Shown in pieces: positions 50,601 to 59,457 of a stretch of DNA of 64,000 nt. Source of the DNA: Sarcophilus harrisii. Its lineage: Eukaryota > Chordata > Mammalia > Dasyuromorphia > Dasyuridae. A model generated the notes under the pieces. The model ran no database searches, was not told where the DNA came from, and was given only the letters and a program-made list of their open reading frames with translations. Within the stretch, counting starts at the first letter, position 1. Each line of letters starts with the position of its first letter. The stretch covers positions 429,129,669 through 429,193,668 of the forward strand of contig NC_045429.1 in the NCBI RefSeq assembly GCF_902635505.1. The letters run 5' to 3'. A program made the translations under genes and the position numbers.

Positions 50601-53588
50601 AGGTCTGAGCATCTATGTATCACAAAGAATTGTATGGAAAATTTAGAGATAAGTAGGGCTTGTCAGCATCTTTTTGACATCCTCCTAACTCTTCCCCTGA
50701 TGATGGAAGAACTGCAGTCGACCCTTGAGCAAGCTCATTTGCAAATCTCTGTGTTGCCAGAGTTCAGAAGCTGAAGCTCATAAAATATTGAACAAAGCTA
50801 GTGGTGACTTACATCACACTTACTCTGTTTTTCATCTTCTTGGCACTGAGGTGCTTCCGCTTCCCCCACCTTTCCCTGTGGTTGTGGACTGTGTGGGGCA
50901 GCCTTTGAGCCAGCTCTTAGGCCTTCTCCCTCCCAGCAGCTGGAGTGGCCCATTGTGCTGCCCACATGGAAGGCCCTGAGCTGTTAGAGCAGACTCAAAG
51001 GGAGAGGCACACAGGAAGAACAGAACACATCTCGGCCTCCCCGGACAGACAGGGGCTCTCGCCTTCCCTGCTGCCTGCCTTCTTCTGAGCCCGAACTTCC
51101 CCTTGCTGGGCTGCTAAGAAGGATCTGTTAGTCTGGAAAAGATCCCCATCTTGAGACAACCTTTTTCCTTGGCCTAACCAAGATAAGAGAAGTCGTCATT
51201 GAAATTCATATAATCTCCTTCCTCCTTTTGACTGCCAAGTAGAGTCCCCCAAAGCATTTCTTTGATGTTTTTGCCTCTTCCCACTGGCCATGTCCAGAAA
51301 TGGAGGAGGAAAGGGGGAAGCAGAAGTAGCTTCAGGGCAAAGGTGGGGTAATGGTTAGTCTGCCAGAGGCCTGAGCAGGCCCTGTGTTGGTGGAGTACAG
51401 CTTCACTGAGCACTCTCCCTAATAAAGTTACTCAAGATAGGCTCTTCTTTTGGCTTTGGCCGGGCTGAGACAGCACCTCCAGGAATCGAGGCCCTAGATC
51501 TAGAACTGGGAGGGAAATCGCCCTTCATGGTTCAGTGGCTGAAACCCCGAAGCCCTGAGGGGTTGCTCCAGGCTGTGTCTGTTACCCAGGCAGTTGATGA
51601 TGGACTGGAGTTTGAACCAAGACTGTCTGCCTCCAGGTCCCATGTTCTTCCCACTGTACCACATTGTGCCCTTCAGGAACATGGCTGTCCAGATGTCTCT
51701 TAATTTCTCTTAATGCTGTCTAACACTGCTCCAGGGGCCTCAACTACCATCAACTCAAACCACGATGTCCCTTTCCAGTTTCTTGTCATTAGTCCAGGAC
51801 TCCCCTGCTCCTCCTGTGCATGTGCATGAGATATCCCTCAGCACGGTGCACCAAGTGTCGGGGCACACTGTCTCCTCCTACCCTGAAGTACAAGGTCATC
51901 TGGACCTAGCCAAGCACAGCCAGTACTACCTATTCATGGGCTTGTTTGCATTTTGCCAGAAAGATGGGAGCTGAGATTGCCGTAGACAAGAGAAGGCAGC
52001 CACAGTTTATCTTCCATTCAGTTGGCAAGACAGCCCCAAAAGTTGGGGAACTTCACAGCCCTGTCATTTCATAGGAGGAGGAGGAAGAGGAGGAGGAGGA
52101 GGAGGAGAGACAGGCTCAGAGAGCCTCCAAAATCAATCAGGGTTCTGAAGTGAATTAATTGGCAGAACTGGTTCAGGCATTTAGGTCTTTTGATAGCCAG
52201 TCCACACTGGCATCCTAAAGCAAACCTAACTCTTGGTGAGATCACCTGATTAAGGACGAAAACAATGAAAATTGTGCTGTGGGAGGGGGAAGAATTGGAG
52301 CAGAATGATTCCATAAACCTAAAAGCTTAAACTTGATTTTCCTACTCAGAAGTTTTCTACCTATCAAGCTTAAAAAGTTGGAATCTCTTTCCCTCGAACA
52401 AAAATGTAAAGGGACTCTCTTGTCACCCCTTGTAAAAACAGCTTTTCTTCTTCAACTTTCCCACTCTTTTGGAAAGAAGAGGAGAATAATTACTGCCATT
52501 CTGGGTCAGAGCGGTAACAGTCTATCGGTGCTGATGGTGGTGGCCCTCAAGGGACATTTTGCAGCGAAGCCTGTGGCTTTCTGGGACATTATTCTCAGAG
52601 GGTGGGGTCGGAAGCCTTCCAATGCCAGAGCTAGCAGATGCCCGTGTCCCCCCCCCCCCCCCCCCCCCCCCCCCCATCAGCTCTGCCAACAGCTTTCTGA
52701 ATGACTCACTACTGAGCCTCAGCTTCAGGTTGCACTGGGCCACAGGTTTTTAACATAGGGTTTGTGGACAGATTATTTTGGGAGGATAGATTATTTAGTC
52801 TGTGAATTTAAAAAGGGAAAAAAAAAACTTTCTTTTCACTAATCTTTGGTTTCCTTTATAATCCCATATTTTTGTTGAATTTAAAAACATCCTGAGGAGT
52901 CCAAAGGCTTCCCCCACACCGCCAGTGGTCCCAAGTAGCGTCTCTCTCTTTTTGGTAAAATATTTAGGATTGAGTGACTTGCCTCCCAGAGTCATGCAGC
53001 TAGTAAATAGCAAGTGTCCGAGTCTGGATTTGAACTTGGGGCCTCATGACTCCAGGACCAGTGCTCTATCCACTCTCTCCATCTTTTAACTCACCTTAAC
53101 CAGCCTACTCTATCTCTATTTCTATTGAAACTTTTCCTGAACCTATTTATATTTCCAAGTTGTACCTAATTTAGGGGTAACATCCCATTTGTCCCCAAAC
53201 TAGTTTTCAGATTTCATGGGGCTCCTTTAACTGAATCTAATGATTGGGGTTCAGTGATGAGGCCGTCAGAGGAGAACCCAGAAGTGGTCCGGCTGGCTGG
53301 GCCGGTCGGGAGAGGCGCCTCCTGAAAGGAGCTGAGTTTGGGGCTCCAGGCCTTTGGCTCCCACGTCCTCCTTGACCTCTCGCCTTCTTTCTTTGTGTGT
53401 GTATAGGGGAGCCGGCGCCATCTAGTGCAGAGGAAAATCTATGTAAGATCTGCATGGACTCCCCTATCGACTGTGTCCTGTTGGAGTGTGGCCACATGGT
53501 CACCTGCACCAAGTGTGGGAAACGGATGAACGAGTGCCCCATCTGCCGCCAGTATGTGATCCGGGCTGTGCACGTCTTCAGATCCTGA
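38463..53588 (+). CDS. RFFL: Rififylin (CARP2), E3 ubiquitin ligase, complete spliced coding region
   Basis: The coding exons are 38463-38642, 46061-46471, 49178-49261, 49778-49988, 50482-50505 and 53407-53588. They total 1092 nt, giving 363 residues plus a TGA stop, the same length I recall for human RFFL. All five introns are GT-AG and the phases match (0,0,0,1,1). From the N-terminus the protein has a cysteine-rich start (C5, C6, C10; the family is palmitoylated here), a FYVE-like zinc finger (C47, C50, C63, C66, C71, C74, C85, C88), a first SAP-like helix pair near residues 95-130, a Ser/Pro/Gln-rich linker, a second SAP-like segment near 255-290 and a C-terminal C3HC4 RING (C316, C319, C331, H333, C337, C340, C347, C350). 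All metal ligands are intact. Known family roles are ubiquitination of death-receptor caspases, p53-pathway and RIPK1 substrates, and endosomal recycling or quality control of membrane proteins. RNF34 is the close paralogue, but the N-terminus and linker match RFFL. The gene converges on LIG3. Confidence 0.97.
38757..39035. mobile_element. Marsupial interspersed repeat, family not named
   Basis: A GC-richer block (gggagggatgccatgacttg, gccatctgggaccagtggc, gactggag-like actggagatggccctggatg, tctcagtttgactgaggcaa) reads like a dispersed marsupial repeat I have seen before but cannot name with certainty. Boundaries are approximate. Confidence 0.5.
40085..40590 (-). mobile_element. Decayed L2-like and MIR-like minus-strand fragments
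   Basis: The purine-rich + strand (ggagagcttgcaggctgggg, agggaaccagtgcagattc, gaaaagtgac) fits reverse-complement L2. At 40470-40590, ctctgtgacttaagtgag and ttataaatgagaaaacg fit a minus-strand MIR-type SINE. Divergence is high. Confidence 0.45.
40600..40880 (+). mobile_element. Full-length-looking CORE SINE (MAR1-like)
   Basis: In order it has a tRNA-like head (ggtggctcagtgggcagtgg), gagttcagatgtggcctcag, tgtgtgatgctgggcaaatc, ctctttatctgtaaaatggg and a CORE 3' end (agtgtctggcacataggagg, then tatataaacatt) with a GAT-rich tail. It is the best-preserved CORE SINE here. Confidence 0.82.
42355..42550 (-). mobile_element. LINE 3' end of L1 type
   Basis: The + strand (tatagctttttatttataag, gcatgggtaatttttcagc, aaaacattttgttccaattt) is the reverse complement of the very common marsupial LINE 3' end (probably L1). 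The related + strand 3' end is in LIG3 at about 60560-61040. Confidence 0.65.
42720..43335 (-). mobile_element. L1 LINE fragment (end of ORF2 and 3' part)
   Basis: The minus strand encodes [17 protein letters not shown] (near 43150-43215), clearly like the C-terminal end of L1 ORF2. The + strand around 43180-43310 (agtattccatcgtaatcac, then atggacatcctctcaattt) is the usual antisense L1 text. A poly-A/T stretch interrupts it at 42894-42950. It does not encode a whole protein. Confidence 0.75.
43420..44370 (-). mobile_element. L2/CR1-type LINE fragment
   Basis: The + strand is the reverse complement of L2: tgagctgagccttgaaaga, ggagctttgaatgccaaag, aagatcactgtggcagtaa, tttcactagtccaggcaag, agatgataaggatctgaatg. 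Order and orientation are consistent with one decayed minus-strand copy. Confidence 0.68.
46061..46471 (+). CDS. RFFL: RFFL coding exon 2 (rest of FYVE-like finger, first SAP segment, linker)
   Basis: This 411-nt phase-0 exon lies between acceptor AG 46059-46060 and donor GTATGG at 46472. It encodes residues 61-197. Finger cysteines C63, C66, C71, C74, C85 and C88 come first, then the helical [17 protein letters not shown] segment typical of RFFL/RNF34, then a Pro/Ser/Thr/Gln-rich stretch that looks disordered. Unspliced read-through would stop at 46538-46540. Confidence 0.96.
46472..49177. other. RFFL: RFFL intron between coding exons 2 and 3
   Basis: This is a 2.7-kb GT-AG intron. It holds a 26-bp tandem repeat at 48436-48481 and a MIR-like tail near 48655-48730. 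No other gene is seen. Confidence 0.85.
49178..49261 (+). CDS. RFFL: RFFL coding exon 3 (linker)
   Basis: This is an 84-nt phase-0 exon between acceptor CTTACAG (ending 49177) and donor GTGACT (49262). It encodes 28 residues (198-225), starting [11 protein letters not shown]. The sequence is acidic, poor in hydrophobic residues and probably disordered. It aligns with the human linker between the two SAP segments. Confidence 0.92.
49778..49988 (+). CDS. RFFL: RFFL coding exon 4 (second SAP segment)
   Basis: This is a 211-nt exon between acceptor TTTGCAG (ending 49777) and donor GTAATG (49989). It encodes residues 226-295 plus the first base of codon 296. It begins [19 protein letters not shown], which includes an RRAS basophilic-kinase-like site. 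It then has the [19 protein letters not shown] segment, the second SAP-like helical region and one of the best-conserved parts of the family. Confidence 0.96.
50482..50505 (+). CDS. RFFL: RFFL coding exon 5, 24-nt microexon
   Basis: This exon is only 24 nt, between a T-run acceptor ending TTGCAG (50481) and donor GTATGT (50506). It carries two bases of codon 296, residues 297-303 (SGTADQN) and one base of codon 304. It is needed to match the known protein (human VSGAEDQNGG region) and to reach 363 residues. At 24 nt it can be skipped without shifting frame. Confidence 0.88.
52648..52675. repeat. Run of 28 C
   Basis: This is a pure C homopolymer in the last RFFL intron (G on the minus strand). 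It generates poly-proline or poly-glycine open frames on both strands that are not genes. Confidence 0.95.
52970..53085 (-). mobile_element. tRNA-derived SINE fragment
   Basis: Reverse-complement SINE body: gagtgacttgcctcccagag, catgcagctagtaaatag, ctggatttgaacttggggc, then agtgctctatccac. Confidence 0.75.
53407..53588 (+). CDS. RFFL: RFFL last coding exon (RING domain and stop)
   Basis: The acceptor is TGTATAG (ending 53406). The first two bases finish codon 304 (Gly), followed by 59 residues and TGA. The exon holds the entire C3HC4 RING (C316 to C350) and the conserved C-terminal tail ending [10 protein letters not shown]. Every zinc ligand is present, so an active E3 is expected. Confidence 0.97.
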
Positions 53589-53867
53589 TGGCTGCGACCG
53601 TGCCCCTCCGTGCCTTCTGGGGCAGAGCAGTTCATTTGTGGTTTGACTGAGAAATTTGCAAAGTATCATCCTAAGGTCGTGGCCAGCAAGGACAGGAAGA
53701 AACCCTGGGAGCTTCCTGTTTGTCTGGTCATTTGTGCCCTTTTCACCACATTTTCAATCTCAGTGTTGGGATCTGATAGGGCTCCCTAGCCAATGGGGAT
53801 TTATTAGCCCTGCTTGGGGCAGAAATCAAATGGGCTCAGTCCCTGTTTCATACGATCAATTGGTGAC

Positions 53868-53873
53868 AATAAA
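53868..53873 (+). terminator. RFFL: Proximal RFFL poly(A) signal AATAAA
   Basis: A canonical hexamer lies 280 nt after the stop codon. A TG-rich stretch (tttgtgatg) follows directly. It is a candidate for a short-3'UTR transcript. Confidence 0.6.
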
Positions 53874-56387
53874 TTTGTGATGAACACAAACTTCCCAGCA
53901 CTCAGACCATGTTGGAGTACTTTTTCCTCCCTTCAGTACAAATAGTTTTTAAGGATTTTTTTCTGCAGAATTATCCCACGCTATCGTAATTCATCCTTCT
54001 GTGGAGACAACTCAGTGCTGGCTTTTTAATCATTCAGAAATGTTGGGTTTTTTCCTATTATACACATGGCTGTGTTTTTTTGGTTTAATTCAGTCACTGC
54101 TAATTTCTCTCCTCATGTCTTCCTTTGGATTTTTCAGTTCAGAAGCATTAATGTCCTCAAGAGTGAGTAACTGGCTATAAATGCTGTCACTAAAACCAAA
54201 AGGACGGTGTGCTTATATTAGACATAAGCCATGATGTCTTTTCCTGTCCCATCTGTCATGTTGTGAGGAGGCAGAGGAAGCTCTGGGACCATGGGATCCA
54301 ACTTTCCCCATGGATTTTGACTGACTCCTGTTTTGTTTTGTGCTGTTTAGTGCCTTAGACTGACAAGAAAACAAAATTTTTATGCCAGTGAGTCTTTTGC
54401 TCAATGAAGATGAATCTTTGAAATGTTAAGAAGCCTCAACATAAGTGTTGATTACTTGAGTGCATGATGGGAAGGTATTTGTGTCTATAAAGACTTGCAG
54501 TGACTTCTTGAGGCTGCCTGATTAAGCAGCATCACTCCCAAGATGGACTTCTCATTGTGAGGACTTTTTTTTACCTACCTTGGAAGCCAAAAAAAGTTTG
54601 GCTTGCACATGAAAGATGAAATTCTAAGGCCCAGAGAGAGGGGAAACTTGAAAGGCGGACTTAAAGTTGCCGTGCAAGATGTGGGTGGTTTACCTCTGTC
54701 CATCCCCTTGAGTGAAAGGAATGCCTCCTGCCGTTCTCTGAGCTTAGTCTGCTTGGTTCTCTTGTTTTCTGGTGCCTTGAATAGTCTCTGGGGACTCAGG
54801 TACAGGTTCTTTCTCAGCTGTCCTCCATCGGAGTATACTCAGTGGGACAGTTAGCACAAGATCTTGGACATGGCTTCTTTTCAGTGTGGACAGATGACAA
54901 GAAAGCCTTAAAACTCCCAGGTGTCTTGGGGGGAAACTCCTGATTCCTAGTTCTTTTCTTCTGTTGTTTCTGTTCAGCATTGGCAGAAAGGAGGACTGCT
55001 CTTCCTTGGCGGTTCATTTTCAAATCTGTCCAGTGGCTGATGGAGGAACAGCAACGCAGTGAGCAGGCTCAGCGTTGGCAGAGAGAGCCATTCTAGGAAC
55101 TGTATTCTTCGGGGCTGGGCTATTTGTAGAAAGCTACCACAGCAAAGCACAAAGCAAACCAGGTGCCTAGTTACTTAGCAACTATGCAAAACTTAGCCAC
55201 AACCAATCTTGGCCATCCTTAGCAGACCCCCACTGTGTGCAGCCTTGCTTGATCCCTTTAATCATAAAGGGTGAAAACTACTATTTTGGAAGATGAGGTG
55301 AAATTGCTCTCTCCTAAGGAGAATTGGTAATAATAGTACAGATTTTGTAATGATTTCCTTTCCTCTAACTTCCTTTGGAAAGAAGAGACAATTTCAGGAA
55401 CTGTTGGCTTAAGTACTCATTTGTTTATTTGGACGTTAGATCAGGTCTTGGGGATCCCATTCAAGAAGCTTCATCCTTTTTGTCTTTCACTGCTTATAGC
55501 CTGTAGCATTTCTGAAAAGGGCTGTTCAGTTGTCAAGTGATTCCACTGTGAAATCAGTATGTATGCAAATCAATCATCATTTAGAAATAAGCTCAGAGCA
55601 GGAACAGGTCCTCTACCCGTTTATTATGCTTTCTTTCTCTTCTGAGATTGGGAACAGTGTTCTAGCTTTGGGGTTTAGGAGGTTTTCCACATGTTGAAAG
55701 TGGCCCTACCACTGGATGAACTGAGGATGGGGGCAGGCCTGCATAACCAGTTCCCCACTTGGTCATGAAGCAGAGCCCTACCAATTTTCAGTCTTGATTC
55801 CTACCAGACAGGTAAAAGTGAAATAAGTTTGTTTCTCCGGGGGTAGATTCCCGATTTGCAGGTTTATTAGAAGACCGTGATAACTTTAGCTCTATTTTCT
55901 TGGTGGGTGATTTTCCATCCAGGGAAATCCTAATCTTGTGCTAATTTTCTATTTTTACAGAATGGGGGGGGGGGGTGTGAGTCTATGACCATGTATGTCA
56001 CCTTAGTGAGAAATTTGATTTTACTCCTGAATTACCTCCTGCTTCCCTCCCCATATCTTGGAGTACTTAACTTTCACTGCAATGGCTAATTACCCTTCCA
56101 ACAGTTTCTTTATTTTTGATACAGTTGCTGAGATTTCTGATTGAGACTTCTAGAAAACTGTCTGGTGCACAGTCTAGTGGTATAGATGCATCCAAACTAA
56201 GAAAAAAAGCTGTTAATGAGTGCTTCATGTAAATTGTGTAAATTTAAGTCTTTTGAAAGTTTCTGAGCTGCTTGAAATAGCTGAAACTGAGATTCTCTCT
56301 GACTTCTAGTGGGTGTTAAAGCAAGCCGAAATGTGTATTTTTTTTTTTTTTTTTTTTTGGTTACAGAGTTGTGCTTTATAATTTTGT

Positions 56388-56393
56388 AATAAA
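56388..56393 (+). terminator. RFFL: Distal RFFL poly(A) signal AATAAA
   Basis: A canonical hexamer in the context tttgtaataaagttg is followed within about 30-45 nt by TG-rich DNA (tgtcttgatatctggtgtg) resembling a downstream element. It is the last good + strand signal before the LIG3 end. Confidence 0.65.
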
Positions 56394-57194
56394 GTTGAAA
56401 TATGACTGAAGAAACCTGTCTTGATATCTGGTGTGATATTATTCAGTTAACCCGGTGGCACAGGCCACTTCTGCAGAGAACCTAGAAACTGGGTTATATG
56501 TACTTCAGTTAACATTAAGCTTTTGTGTGCAAGGCTGTGTATTTTGTACTTTGTACATTAGACTTTATAAATTAGTCTTCAGTGGTTGATGATTTCTTAT
56601 CCTTCAGTCTTGCTTCCAATGAATGTCTGTAAATCAAACGTGCATTGGGCTTGCTGTTCACTGTCAAAGAAATCCTAGCAGCTCTACAAATGGCCCAACC
56701 CAGAGGTTAATTTTGAATTGAATGACTGCTTCTAAGTGGTTTGGAACTTGAATAGAAAAAAAAAATTTTTTTTTTTTATTTCTATATAATGTTTCATGTA
56801 CTTTTAAAACATTCTGAGAAGGGATTTCTAGGTTTCACCAGACTGACTGCTACATGGGAACTGAGGCTCAGGCCAGCACTGGCTTGGGGGGAAGGAAGAA
56901 GGGTAGAACATGAACATGGACATGCACAGCCCTCCAGATGGTTTGAAAAGTCTCCTTGGGGCAGAGGTGTCGGGCATCTTTAGGCATTGTCATGAAATAC
57001 AAGGAGCTTGGTAGAGGATATGACAAAGATGCCTCCAGGGGTGTGAGGGTGGATACTTCTGCCTGTGCCTTAATGGTGGGGTGGTAGCAGCACGGGGGAG
57101 TGGGAAGGGCACTGGATTTATGAGCCATAAGACTGGAGTCCAGATTCTCAAGGGTGAATCATCTTGTTCCTCTAGTTCTTGGCTTTTTTTTTCT

Positions 57195-57365
57195 TATCAT
57201 TAAAGCACTTCCATTCTCCTCATTTCTGCCTTTCATGTGACAGATGAGGAGACCGAGGCAAACAGGTCCAGGGTCACACAGCATCTGTGAGCATCTTAGG
57301 CCAGATTTGAATTTGGGATGACTCATCTTGACTGTTGGCCTGATGCACTGTGGTGCTACCCCAAT
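57195..57365 (-). mobile_element. SINE fragment, MIR or tRNA-derived
   Basis: gacagatgaggagaccgagg, then ccagggtcacacagcatctg and gccagatttgaatttggg are reverse-complement SINE body text. The ends are unclear. Confidence 0.65.
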
Positions 57366-58082
57366 GATTAATTAGAAACCAATGGCTGGGGATAGCTCAC
57401 CCTGTACAATGGCCCCCAAAGTAGCTTCCTCCTTTCGGTTTTACTAGCGTCATTCATTATTCCCCTTTTCTAGATGAATTAGTTCAGTAAGGCACAAGAC
57501 GTTAAGAGCATTGCAGAACACAAAGTTGCCAGACTCTGACTTTAGATACAGTTTTCATGCTGCTTCTATAAATGACCTATTGCTCCAAAATGTTCTAAAG
57601 CAGAGCTAATAAGTGGGCTCATGGGAGGAGTGGAAGGCAGATTAGGAAAACATCCCATTCACTTAGTCTGGCATTAGTGACTGCTGTCCTTCATGAAATA
57701 ATCTAGGAATTCTCCCATGGGGAGTGGCACACGAATCCTAAGAGGAACCTGCCTCTGCCTGGATGATTTGGGCAAAATGTCTCATGTTTCCTGGGAGGAA
57801 ATACGGGCAGGCGTATGGCTCCCAGACCAACTTGCCCACGGCATCAATGTAGGATGCTTCAGGCTGGCATTGAGGGAGAGCTGAATCCAAACTCTTGCCA
57901 TATCTGTAACCTTCATTATCATGGGCAGCTTATACCATCTTGTGATGGATCTTACTAAAATTGTGGGGGGATTGGGCTTAGTTCTTGTCTTCCAGCTCAG
58001 CTGATCCTATGGTATTTGGGACACAGAATGGAAGAGACTGACTCAGCTTCATAGGAGAGTTTGGCCTGTTTCAGCCAGAAAC

Positions 58083-58250
58083 AATTTATTTATTTATTTA
58101 TTTATTTTATTTATTTTTGCTGAGCCAATTGGGGTTAAGTGGCTTACTCAGGGTCACACAGCTAGGAAGTTAAGTGTCTGAGACCACATTTGAACTCGGG
58201 TCCTCCTGACTTCAGAGCCAGAGCTCACTTTACTGTGCCATCTGGCCCAC
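58083..58250 (-). mobile_element. tRNA-derived marsupial SINE with (AAAT)n tail
   Basis: Read on the minus strand it runs from the tRNA-like head (ggccagatggcacagta) through tgtgtgaccctgagtaagcc to an (AAAT)n tail (58083-58117). It belongs to the same family as the copy at 21506 and is well preserved. Confidence 0.82.
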
Positions 58251-58280
58251 TAACAACATGACTACCAGTCTAGCTTTCTC

Positions 58281-58282
<2 letters not shown>

Positions 58283-58319
<37 letters not shown>
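58283..58319. repeat. Run of 37 G next to GCGCGCG
   Basis: This is a pure G homopolymer on the + strand followed directly by agcgcgcgtctcg. It lies in the gap between the two convergent poly(A) sites. It explains the poly-G and poly-P open frames on the two strands. Confidence 0.95.
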
Positions 58320-58320
<1 letters not shown>

Positions 58321-58669
58321 GCGCGCGTCTCGTGCTTGCCATGGGGGTTTGGGGCCCTCAAGCTCAGCCCATGGCACAGAGGTCTGGAGCAGCTGGCCCA
58401 CCTGAGCTGTGCCCAGCTAGCCTGGCAAGGAAAAGTTTGTAGAGCCGGGACTCCAGACCCTGCCTCCTGTTTGGGCACAAACTGATGAGTGCAGGCAACA
58501 CTAACAAGCACTCTTAAGAAGGACCTTTCCGCATCCAAAAAGCCCCCAAGGTGGGAAACCCCAGGGGCGGCATCTACTTGCCTCCTGCTGCATCTTCCTC
58601 ACCATGAGCACCGGTGTCAGGGTGGCCAAACAGGCCATGCCCGCCCCACAGAGCCGCGCTGACACAAGG

Positions 58670-59223
58670 CAGGGTCTTTCAGAGGAGTTTATTCCACTAA
58701 TCTTTTAAAACTGATGCCCCCACAGAGGGCGGGCCAGACTACAGCCATCTGCATTTTGCTTTTTTGGGAAAAGTACTTTGCCAGTCAGTCTTTTTAAAAT
58801 ACCTTTTAAAAATATTGAGTGAATAATGGTGAGAAAGGGCAGAATGGCCCTCCCCGGGCCTCTCTGCCCACCCAAGAGCACCAGGACAGGAACCGGGCAG
58901 GAGGGTGAAGCCGCTCTCAAGATCAGTTATACAAATACCTGGGCTTCTCAGACACAAACGAGAACAAGAAAGGACAGAGCCAGCACCTGGATTGCCAAGG
59001 CCTCTCCAGACAAGTAAGGGAAATGGGTTTTCCTCCTTCCTCCCCATCACCCCCACGTTCCGGCTCTGAGGTCGGGGGCACGGTTCACGTCTGCTCTGGG
59101 AAGACAAGGCTGGAGCACCTCGGGGAGGATCCTCGCAGCCTTTCTGTCCTTGGTTGCCTCATGCCAGGGGCCTCAATGTCCGCCCCATGGGAGATATGGG
59201 AAGGGAAGAGTTGACCTCGGGCC
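58670..59223 (-). other. LIG3: LIG3 3' untranslated region
   Basis: About 0.55 kb lies between the LIG3 stop and its first canonical minus-strand poly(A) signal. The lower boundary is an estimate placed about 20 nt past the hexamer. Open frames in this stretch look unlike any known protein and are taken as chance in GC-richer DNA. Confidence 0.65.
58688..58693 (-). terminator. LIG3: LIG3 poly(A) signal AATAAA
   Basis: It reads tttatt on the + strand, which is AATAAA on the minus strand, about 530 nt after the LIG3 stop. It is the first canonical hexamer in the transcript direction. Confidence 0.7.
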
Positions 59224-59457
59224 CTAGCAAGGTGCCACCAGCCTCCTTTTCCGGATACACGCCCAGATCCATTCAGGAGAAACCTGCTGGGCCTCAGGGC
59301 TCTTGTCCCCACTGCCCACCACGTGAGTGGCAGAGGCCATGTCGTATTCTTGGACCAGATCCCCATTATAGGCCACGAAGTAGCGGCGGAGCTGGCTGAA
59401 ATCCTGCGTGGAGGGCGGCAGGTAAAGCCGCACACCTGTGAAGATGTCCAGCAGCGT
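59224..59457 (-). CDS. LIG3: LIG3 last coding exon: BRCT domain and stop
   Basis: This is a 234-nt phase-0 exon after CTTGCAG, encoding 77 residues from [17 protein letters not shown] to the C-terminal KRRLVAPC, then TAG. In mammals these 77 residues are specific to the alpha isoform and bind XRCC1. The germ-cell beta isoform replaces them with a short tail. The conserved PEWIWACI tryptophan region is intact. Confidence 0.96.
   Translation of the reverse strand, partial: TLLDIFTGVRLYLPPSTQDFSQLRRYFVAYNGDLVQEYDMASATHVVGSGDKSPEAQQVSPEWIWACIRKRRLVAPC

Larger units (their letters stand above)
50506..53406. other. RFFL: RFFL intron between coding exons 5 and 6
   Basis: This is a 2.9-kb GT-AG intron. 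It holds a (GGA)n stretch at 52075-52109, a 28-C run at 52648-52675 and a minus-strand SINE near 52970-53085. No coding signal is seen. Confidence 0.85.
53589..56415 (+). other. RFFL: RFFL 3' untranslated region with two candidate ends
   Basis: The sequence after the RFFL stop shows no coding exon. AATAAA at 53868-53873 would give a short 3'UTR of about 0.3 kb. AATAAA at 56388-56393, after a T-run (56339-56358), would give one of about 2.8 kb. The end coordinate is an estimate, placed 20-25 nt after the distal signal. No repeat is obvious in this stretch, which fits a retained 3'UTR. Use of either site is inferred from the hexamers only. Confidence 0.7.
56416..58669. other. Intergenic gap between convergent RFFL and LIG3
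   Basis: About 2.3 kb separates the estimated ends of the two transcripts. It contains an A/T run (56756-56780), minus-strand SINE pieces near 57195-57365, a SINE at about 58083-58250 and a run of 37 G. No gene is seen. Confidence 0.65.

Noticed and set aside
52333-52743. Poly-proline and poly-glycine open frames on both strands
   Set aside because: They are produced by the 28-C run in an RFFL intron.
38463-53588. Alternative identity as RNF34 (paralogue)
   Set aside because: The N-terminal [10 protein letters not shown], the linker and the 363-residue length match RFFL, and the neighbour is LIG3, as for RFFL in human.
53237-53669. Minus-strand open frames opposite the RFFL RING exon
   Set aside because: They are antisense shadows of a conserved coding exon.
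58230-58538. Poly-proline (minus) and poly-glycine (plus) open frames
   Set aside because: They are produced by the 37-G run in the intergenic gap.
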